Shown in pieces: positions 34,168-41,967 of a stretch of DNA of 64,000 nucleotides. The DNA comes from an uncultured Clostridia bacterium (GTDB lineage Bacteria; Bacillota; Clostridia; Christensenellales; Borkfalkiaceae): the NCBI GenBank assembly GCA_930990665.1, contig CAKNQN010000005.1, forward strand, positions 45,858-109,857, given 5' to 3'. Numbering within the stretch: position 1 is the stretch's first letter; each line of letters opens with the position of its first letter. Both the position numbers and the translations under genes were made by a program. A model generated the notes under the pieces. That model was not told where the DNA came from and did no database searches. It saw nothing but the letters and a program-made list of their open reading frames with translations.

Positions 34168-36678
34168 TTACATCCCCTGCTGTTCGGTACGATTGATGAT
34201 GTCATCCTGCAGGCTGCGCGAAAGGGTGGTGAACAGGGCGCTGTATCCCGCTACGCGGACGACGAGGTGTTTGTAATTTTCGGGATGTTTCTGCGCATCG
34301 ATGAGCGTCTCGCGCGAAACGACGTTGAACTGCATGTGGCTGCCCTTCTGATCGAAGTAGGAGCGGATGAGCGCCACGAAGTTTTCCAGGCCCTGCCGGC
34401 CGCTGAGCGCGGAGGGATGGAACTTCTGGTTGAACAGCGTTCCGTTGGACGCAATGTAATGGTCGAGGCGGGAAACGGAGTTGGCCGTGGCGGTAGGCCC
34501 GTGCGTATCTTTCCCAGCCGAAGGGGAAACGCCGTCGGCGACCGGTTTTCCGGCCAGTCTGCCGTCGGGCGTGGCGCCCGTCTGTGCGCCGAGCGGCACG
34601 TTCGCCGATACGGGGTACATGCCCGCCTGGAACTGCCCGCCGCGCGGGTTCTTGTATTTCTCCAGAGGTTTGGCGTAGGTATATTCGACGTCGCGCGCGA
34701 ACATATCCACTTCCTCGATGTCGTTGCCGTACTTGGGCACCGAATCGATCATCTCGAGCAGTTTGTCGTATTTGTTGGTCGGAGTCATCAGCGACTTGGC
34801 CGCCGCCGCGATGTCCGCCTGGTTGACAGGTTTGCCCGCCGCGCGCAGGTTCTTGATGACCTCGCCCAGCACGAACTCCACTTCGGAGGCGGGCAGGCCC
34901 TTGCCGTAGTTGTCGGCGAGCGCCTTGCGGTACTCCTCCATCGTCACTTTCTTCTCGTCATACACGAGCGTCTTGATGGCCAGAAGCGAGTCGGCCATGT
35001 TGGCGATACCGAAGCCCTGCGGGCCGGTAAAGTTGTAGATGGCGCCCCCCTCCTGCACCGATTTGCCGCGGCCGATGCAGTCCTCGATCATGCCCGAAAG
35101 GAAGGGCAGAGGGCAGCGCTCGGCATGCGCGACGTCGATGGCGTTGTCCGCATTGACCAGGAGCGAGATCATGTATTCCATCTGTGCCTTGTAGGCATCG
35201 TAAAATTCATCGAAGGTCTTGAACTTGGTCACGTCGCCCGTATGCAGGCCGACCTGTTCGCCCTTGTCCATGCCGTCGGAGAACACCAGCTCGAGCGGAC
35301 GGCACATATTGAAGAACGCGGCATCGTGCCAGCCTTCCGTCTTGCCCGCCTTCTGCGGTTCGACGCAGCCGATGATGTTGTATTCGCGCGCGTCCTGCAA
35401 GGTGAGCCCGCGGCTCATCAGGGAAGGAATGATGACCTCGTCGTTGTAGTATGCGGGCAGGCCCACGCCGGTGCGGGTGACTTCCGCCGCGTGGATCAGA
35501 AGCTCGTGCGGCGATCCGTTCCATACGCGGATGGAAAGGGAAGGCTGCGGCAGCATGACATGGATGGACGCCGTCAGGCACATATAGGAAAGATCGTTGG
35601 TGACGTCGACGCCCTCGGCATTCTGGCCGCCCACGATGAGGTTCTGGAAAAGGCTGTAGCCCGCAAAGCCTTCGGCGCTCGCGGCATCGCGGCACTTGTT
35701 GAGGTCGTTGAGCTTGATCCAGATGCAGTCGATGAGTTCCTGTGCAAATTCGCGGGTGAGTTTGCCTTCGTCCAGATCCTTTTTATAATAAGGATACATA
35801 TACTGGTCGAAACGTCCGGGCGAAATGGAATGGCCGCTCGATTCGATCTGCAAAAGCTGCTGCACGAACCAGAAGGACTGACAGGCCTCCCAGAAATTGC
35901 GCGCGCCGTATTCGGGAACGCGTTCGCAGTTCTCGGCGATGCGCGTAAGTTCCGCGCGGCGGGCGGCGTTCTGTTCCTTGTTCGCCATGTCGCGCGCGAG
36001 CGCCGCATAGCGTTTGGCATAGATGATCGCGGCCTCACAGGAGAGGATCACCGCTTCCAGGAAGCGCGAGCGGCGCGCATAATCGGCGTCTCCGAATTTG
36101 CATTCGGCCAGCGCCTTCTTCGCCTTTTCCGCGATCCCGGAAAATCCGACGGCCAGCACCCAGTCGTAATGCACCGTCACGTGCCCTACGCCGTTGTAAA
36201 AATAGTTGCCGGGCGTGAACATGTTGTGCTTCATCGCCGTGAGCGTTTCGGGCGCCATATAGGAAGTCGCCAGCTCGCTCGTCGTCTTGCCCTTCCAGTA
36301 CTTGTCCGCCTCGGCAATATCCTTTTTCGCCTCCTCGGAAATATAGAAAGGGTCCGCCGAACGCGTCGCGACCGTGTCAAACTCCGATTCCAGCCACTCG
36401 AAGGAAAATTCGGGGTAGGTCTGGCAACCGCGCGGCGCGATCGTCGTGCTTCCCACGACCAGCTCCTCATCGCGTATCACGATGGGGAGATTCTGCAAAA
36501 TGTGTAAAAACGCCTTGGCCCGGCGCATGATCACCGGTTCCCCTTCCGTTTGTTTATAAGACTCGGTGATGAGCTTTGCACGCGCCGATTCGATCTCGGG
36601 CATCTTCTTATACAAATTGTCTTTCAGGCGGTCGATCCTGTCGCTCTTGCCGATCGTTTCCGCATAGAACTTTGCCAT
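34168..36678 (-). CDS. Glycyl radical 1,2-propanediol dehydratase
   Basis: This is the signature enzyme of the compartment: B12-independent dehydration of 1,2-propanediol to propionaldehyde. It has 836 residues from ATG 36678 (MAKFYAETIGKSDRID), with GGAGG 7 nt upstream; TTG 36684 is less likely. The thiyl cysteine is Cys438 and the general base Glu440 (IGCVEPQ). The glycyl radical residue is Gly811 in VRVAGYSALF. Assignment to propanediol rather than choline or glycerol follows from the aldolase, kinase and pduP context. No long N-terminal extension is visible. It is first in its operon, with its own promoter. Confidence 0.92.
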   Translation of the reverse strand: MAKFYAETIGKSDRIDRLKDNLYKKMPEIESARAKLITESYKQTEGEPVIMRRAKAFLHILQNLPIVIRDEELVVGSTTIAPRGCQTYPEFSFEWLESEFDTVATRSADPFYISEEAKKDIAEADKYWKGKTTSELATSYMAPETLTAMKHNMFTPGNYFYNGVGHVTVHYDWVLAVGFSGIAEKAKKALAECKFGDADYARRSRFLEAVILSCEAAIIYAKRYAALARDMANKEQNAARRAELTRIAENCERVPEYGARNFWEACQSFWFVQQLLQIESSGHSISPGRFDQYMYPYYKKDLDEGKLTREFAQELIDCIWIKLNDLNKCRDAASAEGFAGYSLFQNLIVGGQNAEGVDVTNDLSYMCLTASIHVMLPQPSLSIRVWNGSPHELLIHAAEVTRTGVGLPAYYNDEVIIPSLMSRGLTLQDAREYNIIGCVEPQKAGKTEGWHDAAFFNMCRPLELVFSDGMDKGEQVGLHTGDVTKFKTFDEFYDAYKAQMEYMISLLVNADNAIDVAHAERCPLPFLSGMIEDCIGRGKSVQEGGAIYNFTGPQGFGIANMADSLLAIKTLVYDEKKVTMEEYRKALADNYGKGLPASEVEFVLGEVIKNLRAAGKPVNQADIAAAAKSLMTPTNKYDKLLEMIDSVPKYGNDIEEVDMFARDVEYTYAKPLEKYKNPRGGQFQAGMYPVSANVPLGAQTGATPDGRLAGKPVADGVSPSAGKDTHGPTATANSVSRLDHYIASNGTLFNQKFHPSALSGRQGLENFVALIRSYFDQKGSHMQFNVVSRETLIDAQKHPENYKHLVVRVAGYSALFTTLSRSLQDDIINRTEQQGM

Positions 36679-36713
36679 CGCCAATCCTCCGTATAGTTTT
36701 ATGATTCAACAAT

Positions 36714-36742
36714 ATTATAATACAAAACAACACAACTGTCAA
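36714..36742 (-). promoter_or_regulatory. Promoter of the dehydratase-activase operon
   Basis: On the minus strand TTGACA (36742-36737), a 17-bp spacer and TATAAT (36719-36714). The spacer includes TTGTGTTGT (plus-strand ACAACACAA at 36727-36735), identical to a 9-bp element in the aldolase promoter. AACCACAAAA lies upstream of the -35 in both. Confidence 0.87.
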
Positions 36743-36842
36743 CCCCTATCAAAAAAATTTTGTGGTTTTTTGAAAAAATTTTGTTGTCTTATGTGGGTTT
36801 TGTGTGAAAACAGCGAATAAGTTTTGATTTTATGCAATCTAA

Positions 36843-36871
36843 TTGCTTTTGCGGAGAAACTATGCTATAAT
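36843..36871 (+). promoter_or_regulatory. Promoter of the GT2-gtrA-PHP genes
   Basis: TTGCTT (36843-36848), a 17-bp spacer and TATAAT (36866-36871). The leader to the glycosyltransferase is about 230 nt and has no credible ORF. Confidence 0.75.
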
Positions 36872-37105
36872 GAAATCTGCCATAGCGGGGCGGAGAGATT
36901 TCTGCGGAAAAAACCGTGAAACCGACCTCGCCGCAGAGAGCGTTTTCGGTTTTTCTTCCGTACCCCGTTCAGGATGGCGCGCTTTGCGTTTTCGCGGCGG
37001 AAAGGGTTTTCGAAACGCTGTATCGGAGAGAGAATGGTGAATTTTGCGCAAACAGCGGCGAATGCCGCACAGAAGCGGCCAAGCGCCGCAAGGAGAGCGA
37101 CCGAG

Positions 37106-38062
37106 ATGGCCGACATACTTTATTTCGTGGTTCCCTGTTACAACGAAGAAGAAGTTCTTCCCGAAACTTCCAAACGTCTGCTTGAAAAACTGCACGAGCT
37201 GATCGGGCGGGGCGACGTTTCGGACAAGAGCCGCATCCTGTTCGTGGATGACGGTTCCAAAGACAAGACCTGGCAGATCATTTCCGACCTGCACGCAAAG
37301 GACAGTCATTTTTCCGGCGTGAAGGAATCGCGCAACCGCGGGCACCAGAACGCGCTGCTCGCAGGACTGTTCACGGCGGCAAAATATGCGGATGTGACGA
37401 TTTCCATGGATGCCGACCTGCAGGACGACATCGGCGCCGTCGACAAGATGATCGAAGAATACAAAAAGGGCTTCGATGTCGTCTACGGCGTGCGCAGCGC
37501 GCGCAAGACGGACACCTTTTTCAAGCGCGCCACCGCCGAAGGATTTTACAAGATCATGAAAGCGATGGGTGTGGACATCGTGTTCAACCACGCCGACTAC
37601 CGCCTGATGAGCCGCCGCGCCGTGGAAGGCCTTTTGCAATTCAAAGAGGTCAACCTCTTCCTTCGCGGAATGGTTCCGATGGTCGGTTACCCCTCTTCCA
37701 AAGTTTACTACGAGCGCGCCGAACGCTTTGCCGGCGAGAGCAAATACCCGCTGAAAAAGATGCTCGCCTTTGCCTTCGAAGGGATCACCTCCTTTTCGAC
37801 TAAGCCGCTCAAATTCATCAATGTATTTGCCCTGCTGTTCCTGCTGCTCGGCTTTGCCGCCACGGTGGCGACGGGCGTGCTGTACGGGCTCGGCTTTGTG
37901 GGGTCCTGGACCATCCTGCTCTCCGCCATGGCCTTCTTTACGGGCGTCATCCTGCTGGCCGTCGGCATCGTGGGCGCCTACGTCGGGAAAAATTACCTCG
38001 AATCCAAACATCGCCCCTCCTTTATCATCGAACAGGTAATCAACGACGGGGAGGAAAAATGA
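37106..38062 (+). CDS. GT2 family glycosyltransferase, GtrB/DPM1-like
   Basis: The protein has 318 residues from ATG 37106 (MADILYFVVPCYNEEEVLPET), with AAGGAG 10 nt upstream. The GT-A domain has VDDGSKDKTW and the metal-binding MDADLQDD, then two C-terminal membrane helices (FINVFALLFLLLGFAATVATGV and ILLSAMAFFTGVILLAVGIVGAYVG). It is the polyprenyl-phosphate sugar transferase type. It overlaps the GtrA gene by 4 bp, so the two probably make and flip an undecaprenyl-phosphate-linked sugar for a cell envelope glycan. Confidence 0.92.
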   Translation: MADILYFVVPCYNEEEVLPETSKRLLEKLHELIGRGDVSDKSRILFVDDGSKDKTWQIISDLHAKDSHFSGVKESRNRGHQNALLAGLFTAAKYADVTISMDADLQDDIGAVDKMIEEYKKGFDVVYGVRSARKTDTFFKRATAEGFYKIMKAMGVDIVFNHADYRLMSRRAVEGLLQFKEVNLFLRGMVPMVGYPSSKVYYERAERFAGESKYPLKKMLAFAFEGITSFSTKPLKFINVFALLFLLLGFAATVATGVLYGLGFVGSWTILLSAMAFFTGVILLAVGIVGAYVGKNYLESKHRPSFIIEQVINDGEEK

Positions 38063-38703
38063 TGGGCCTGATCAAAAAGCTGTGGTACAACCCGCTGCTG
38101 CGCGAGATCGTGCGTTTTCTGATCGTCGGCGGCGTCGCGACCGTCGTGGACTTTCTGACGATGAGCCTCGTGCTCTATCTGATGCAGCCGGAGATCTACC
38201 CCGATTTTCTCTCCATCTTTCTGGGCGGAACGGCGGAACCGACTACCCTCGCCACCGTGATCGGCACGGGCGCGGGCTTTCTGGTGGGCCTGGCGTTCAA
38301 CTATATCTTTTCGGTGATCTTTGTCTATAAGGAAAAAGGGAGATCGAAGACGGTGGGCGGCTTTTTCCTCTTTGCCGTACTCTCGGCAGGAGGCCTCGGC
38401 ATCCACCTACTCGGTATGTACCTCGGCTATGACCTCCTCCACATCAACGAATGGATCATAAAGATTGTTCTCACGGCGGTCGTACTCGTCTACAATTACC
38501 TCACGCGCAAGATCTTTATCTTCCGCAAAAATACGCGCGCAGCCGAACTCGCCGCGGAAAACGGTGCAGCTGAATGCGCCGCGGAAAACGGGGACGCCCC
38601 CGATCAGTCAGAAAGCGATGCGGCCGGACTTGCCGCGGAAAACGGGGACATCCCCGATTGCACAAAAGACATAACGGACAACAACGACAAAGGCGCGCGG
38701 TAA
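38059..38703 (+). CDS. GtrA-family membrane protein with a repetitive C-terminal tail
   Basis: The 214-residue protein has four membrane helices (REIVRFLIVGGVATVVDFLTM, then LVGLAFNYIFSVIFVY, FFLFAVLSAGGLGIHLLG and VLTAVVLVYNYLTRKIFIF), typical of GtrA flippase candidates. The last ~50 residues are an acidic tail with three copies of AAENG, encoded by imperfect DNA repeats (GCCGCGGAAAACGG). It is translationally coupled to the glycosyltransferase. Confidence 0.88.
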   Translation: MMGLIKKLWYNPLLREIVRFLIVGGVATVVDFLTMSLVLYLMQPEIYPDFLSIFLGGTAEPTTLATVIGTGAGFLVGLAFNYIFSVIFVYKEKGRSKTVGGFFLFAVLSAGGLGIHLLGMYLGYDLLHINEWIIKIVLTAVVLVYNYLTRKIFIFRKNTRAAELAAENGAAECAAENGDAPDQSESDAAGLAAENGDIPDCTKDITDNNDKGAR

Positions 38704-38734
38704 CCCGCGCTTTTTGCCGCCTTACGGAGGCTGT

Positions 38735-39460
38735 ATGAAGATCGTACTCGACACACATTCCCATACGATCGCGAGCGGGCATTTTACCACCGACACGGTG
38801 ACCGACCTCGCGCGCGCCGCGAAAAAGCGCGGCCTTGAACTCATCTGCGTGACGGACCATGACCCCGCGATTCCCGGTTCGGCGAGCGAAAGTTATTTCC
38901 GCAATCTCAAATACTGCGAGCCGAAGAGGCTGGGCGTACGCATATTATACGGAGTGGAGGCGGACGTCCTCCCCTGCGGAAAGGTGGGGCTTCCCGACGA
39001 CCTTCTCGCCGAGATGCAGATCGTGATCCTGAGCCAGCACCCGCCCTGCTTCCCGCCCAAGAGCGCGGAAGAAAACACCGCGGCGCTCATTTCCGCCATC
39101 CGCCATGCCAGAGCGGACATCGCGGGGCACCCGGACGACGAAAAATATCCCCTCCTCGCCGAAGATCTGGTCAAGGCCTGTTCGGAGACGGGCACGGCGA
39201 TCGAGATGAACAACGCCTCTCTCACCCCCGGCGGATACCGCGGCGACGCGACCGCACGGGACAGAGAGCTCCTGCGCCTTTGCCGGCGGTACGGTGTTCC
39301 CGTGACGCTTGGCTCCGACAGCCACGGTGCGGCACACATCGGCGATTTTACTTACGCACTCAAGCTCGTCGAAGAGGAAAATTTTCCGCAGGAACTCATT
39401 CTCAACACCTCCGTCGAAAAATTCACCGCACATCTGTGCTCACACGGGCGGCGGCTGTAA
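38735..39460 (+). CDS. PHP-domain phosphoesterase (YcdX-like)
   Basis: The protein has 241 residues from ATG 38735 (MKIVLDTHSHTIASGHFTTDT), with ACGGAGG upstream. The PHP metal ligands are visible: HSH near the start, TDHDPAIPG, GVEADVL, AGHPDDEKYP and GSDSHGAAHIGDF. The YcdX type has a trinuclear zinc site; its physiological substrate is unclear. It lies 31 nt after gtrA. The last 33 bp before the final codons are copied again downstream. Confidence 0.9.
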   Translation: MKIVLDTHSHTIASGHFTTDTVTDLARAAKKRGLELICVTDHDPAIPGSASESYFRNLKYCEPKRLGVRILYGVEADVLPCGKVGLPDDLLAEMQIVILSQHPPCFPPKSAEENTAALISAIRHARADIAGHPDDEKYPLLAEDLVKACSETGTAIEMNNASLTPGGYRGDATARDRELLRLCRRYGVPVTLGSDSHGAAHIGDFTYALKLVEEENFPQELILNTSVEKFTAHLCSHGRRL

Positions 39461-39522
39461 GAAGGTTCCTGTCAGAACTCTTCCCCCATACCTCCGTCGA
39501 AAAATTCACCGCACATCTGTGC
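39407..39522 (+). repeat. 33-bp direct repeat of the PHP gene's 3' end
   Basis: The 33 bp at 39407-39439 (coding for SVEKFTAHLC) recur exactly at 39490-39522, 83 bp later and outside the gene. Confidence 0.95.
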
Positions 39523-39571
39523 GCTTTGCCGTTTCTATTCTGTAAAACTCCATTAACACACAGCAAAGCAA

Positions 39572-39600
39572 AAAGGCACCCAAAAAGGGTGCCTTTCTTT
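39572..39600. terminator. Bidirectional intrinsic terminator between convergent operons
   Basis: AAAGGCACCC (39572-39581) pairs with GGGTGCCTTT (39587-39596). It is followed by T-rich DNA on the plus strand and preceded by A-rich DNA, so it can serve both the PHP gene and the minus-strand GH operon. Confidence 0.85.
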
Positions 39601-39693
39601 GTGCAAATCCTCTATATGCGGCGATCGGTAGCAGCGCAATTTGCATCTGTGCAAAGAGCCTGTCATGCCGCCCGGGCGCGCCTTCAAAGAGAG

Positions 39694-41019
39694 TTATTGC
39701 GCGCTCTCGCTCTCCGCATGTTTTTCTGCAAAAGCCTGATTGGCCTTCTGAATGATCTCCAATATTCCTTTGCCTTTATCCCAGCGTTCATTCCAGCTCC
39801 ATTCGGTGCCGGAGCTCCTGTCGTTGGGCTGATTCGGATCATAATCGGGGCGATCGTCGTAATTCCAAAAGAGGGCCAAAGGCAAATCCGCCTTGACAGC
39901 CGCATCGGCGATCGTCTGGATCACGCTCAGGATCTTTTCCGGCGTCAGGGAAGTTTTTTTATCTTCCGCGGTCGCTTCGCTGTAAACAAAGCCGGTTTCT
40001 CCGAGATAGACAGGTTTTTTCATCCGCTTGCCCTGCGCGACGAAATATTCCATAAAGCCATCCCAATCGCTGTACAGACCCAGATAATCGGGAACGGAGG
40101 AAGGATTCGCCGTCACGGAAACGCCGCCTTCGGGATATTTATGATAACTGATGGCAGAGATCGGATCCTGGTTGACAAAATCCAGCATCTGTTCATGTTC
40201 GGCCACGCTGTCCATACCCCAGGAGCCGGACGTTTTCAGATGATACGCCGATGTGCGGAGCTCAGCATCGCCGCTGCCGATGATTCGATCATACGGATCG
40301 TTGTCGCTTACCACTTCCGCAAACAGTTTGACGGCGTTGACATAGTCTTCGTAGTTGATCTTGTCGTCCATATCCCGATTCTTCCTGGAACTGGTAGCCG
40401 GCAACTGCGGCATAAAGTCCATAAAATTCGGCAAACTGGAGCCGAGGCCCGCTTCGTTTCCGTACTCCCAGCCATAGATCCCGGGATGCTCGGCATAACG
40501 CGACACCACTTTCGCCGTAAAGGAAGCGATAAATTGCATTGTCTTTGTCTCACGGGTCCGCAGTGCAAGCCCCGCAGGCTCGTCAAAATAATCGCTGAGC
40601 GCGACCTGGTTCCAGAAAAACGAAGGGATGAGACCGATCCCCAGAGAACTCGCTTTATCCACCAGAGAATCCAATGTCTGGAAGTACAGTTCTTCTTTTT
40701 TGATCACGTAATCCCAGTCGCTGGAAGCATAACCGGCGATATTGAAACGAACCACTTTCACATCATACGCGGCAAGTTGTTCCAAAGCTGCAAGCGAATT
40801 GGATACGTCCCATCTTTGGGAAAATGCACAGTTGAGCATACTGTAATAGTTGACGCCAAAGCCGTAAAAAGCTTTTCCGTCTTTCATGAGTGTTCCGTCT
40901 TCCGCGGCGTACAGGCCGATGTGATCGGGTTTTTCTGCCGGCGGTTCGTCGGGGGCACACGCAACGACGGAAAAAAGACTGACGAGCGCCAAAATCCCTG
41001 CAAGAATCTTTTTGATCAT
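39694..41019 (-). CDS. Secreted lipoprotein glycoside hydrolase, GH5-like
   Basis: The 441-residue protein has a signal peptide and lipobox (MIKKILAGILALVSLFSVVAC), so it should be anchored outside the membrane. The TIM-barrel has FYGFGVNYYSM at the start and YGWEYGNEAGLG holding the acid/base Glu after Asn. VYLGETGFVYSEAT has the likely nucleophile Glu, and FWNYDDRPDYDP follows. This is the clan GH-A pattern of cellulase/mannanase-like enzymes. With the beta-mannosidase and esterase in the same locus, beta-mannan is a reasonable but unproven substrate. It overlaps the HAD gene by 4 bp and is last in the operon. Confidence 0.83.
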   Translation of the reverse strand: MIKKILAGILALVSLFSVVACAPDEPPAEKPDHIGLYAAEDGTLMKDGKAFYGFGVNYYSMLNCAFSQRWDVSNSLAALEQLAAYDVKVVRFNIAGYASSDWDYVIKKEELYFQTLDSLVDKASSLGIGLIPSFFWNQVALSDYFDEPAGLALRTRETKTMQFIASFTAKVVSRYAEHPGIYGWEYGNEAGLGSSLPNFMDFMPQLPATSSRKNRDMDDKINYEDYVNAVKLFAEVVSDNDPYDRIIGSGDAELRTSAYHLKTSGSWGMDSVAEHEQMLDFVNQDPISAISYHKYPEGGVSVTANPSSVPDYLGLYSDWDGFMEYFVAQGKRMKKPVYLGETGFVYSEATAEDKKTSLTPEKILSVIQTIADAAVKADLPLALFWNYDDRPDYDPNQPNDRSSGTEWSWNERWDKGKGILEIIQKANQAFAEKHAESESAQ

Positions 41020-41966
41020 TCATTTCCTCCTAATATATATCTCAATGCCTGTTCCAGTGAATCCGCCTGCGCCGTACAAAGTTTTTCCAGGCCGGAAGCG
41101 CGGATATTCCCGCCCGTCATTCCGATGACGGGATAGCCCGCAAGCCGCGCCGACAATACGCCGCTGGCAGAATCCTCCAAAACGATCAGCTTTTCCGGAT
41201 TTTTGCATTTCAGGCCGGAATAAGCGAGCTCTTTATACAGCCACGGATGGGGTTTTGCGGCAAGTTCGCCAAGCGTCGAATATTTTCCGGGCCCCTTTTC
41301 CACGCCGCCCATGATGATCCCGTCGTAAAACTCCCGCGGGTCCCCCAGTTCCATCACGTCGAAAGCCGCCTCGATCTCGGGGATCGCCTTGTAAAACAAG
41401 CCGCTGGATACCAATCCCACCCTGATCCCGCGGTTCTTCAGAGCGAGCAGAAATTCTTTCAGGCCTTTTGCCGGCTTGATTTTTCCGCGGTTGCCCTTGA
41501 AGAGAGCGGAAAGTTCCCGATGGCTGATCTCATGGTATGTTTCCATCGCATTTTCATAGGAGCCTGACCCGTATTTTTTCAGTGCATAATCGAGATGCTC
41601 GCCCGTACTGTGCCCCGATACATAGGGCAGATCTTCCGCGGAAAAATGAATGGTCTTCCCCGTCAGACGGCAGACGGTCTGTTCGATGATGTCGATCCAG
41701 AATTCTTCGCTGACAATGCTGGTACCGTCGAGATCCATAACCACATATTCCGCAGGCGCAGCAAACACGGCTTCATCCAGCGGATAAATGGCGCGCTGCC
41801 CGCTGCAGCTCGTGATACAGCACAAAGTTCTGCCGTTATAGTCGGCAAATTCGATCTTTTTATCCGGTGTACCGCGAATTTCCCCGACCTTTGCCGGGCC
41901 GGTCCGAAATATCCCGCCCAGACAACTGTTTTCCCGCTCAAACACGGTTAAATCGAAGTCTATCAT
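41016..41966 (-). CDS. HAD-superfamily phosphatase, beta-phosphoglucomutase-like
   Basis: The protein has 316 residues. After an unusual ~70-residue N-terminal extension (MIDFDLTVFERENSCLGG onward) the HAD core begins with VVMDLDGTSI, followed by VGLVSSG and LVLEDSASGVLSARLAG-like motifs (here LIVLEDSASGV). It is the kind of enzyme that dephosphorylates or isomerises a sugar phosphate. It lies between the beta-mannosidase (1-nt gap) and the GH5-like gene, so it belongs to the same pathway. I do not recognise the N-terminal extension. Confidence 0.82.
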   Translation of the reverse strand: MIDFDLTVFERENSCLGGIFRTGPAKVGEIRGTPDKKIEFADYNGRTLCCITSCSGQRAIYPLDEAVFAAPAEYVVMDLDGTSIVSEEFWIDIIEQTVCRLTGKTIHFSAEDLPYVSGHSTGEHLDYALKKYGSGSYENAMETYHEISHRELSALFKGNRGKIKPAKGLKEFLLALKNRGIRVGLVSSGLFYKAIPEIEAAFDVMELGDPREFYDGIIMGGVEKGPGKYSTLGELAAKPHPWLYKELAYSGLKCKNPEKLIVLEDSASGVLSARLAGYPVIGMTGGNIRASGLEKLCTAQADSLEQALRYILGGNE

Positions 41967-41967
41967 A

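Noticed and set aside
33421..36507. 1028-codon open frame on the plus strand
   Set aside because: It is antisense to the dehydratase and activase and shows no motif, promoter or ribosome site.
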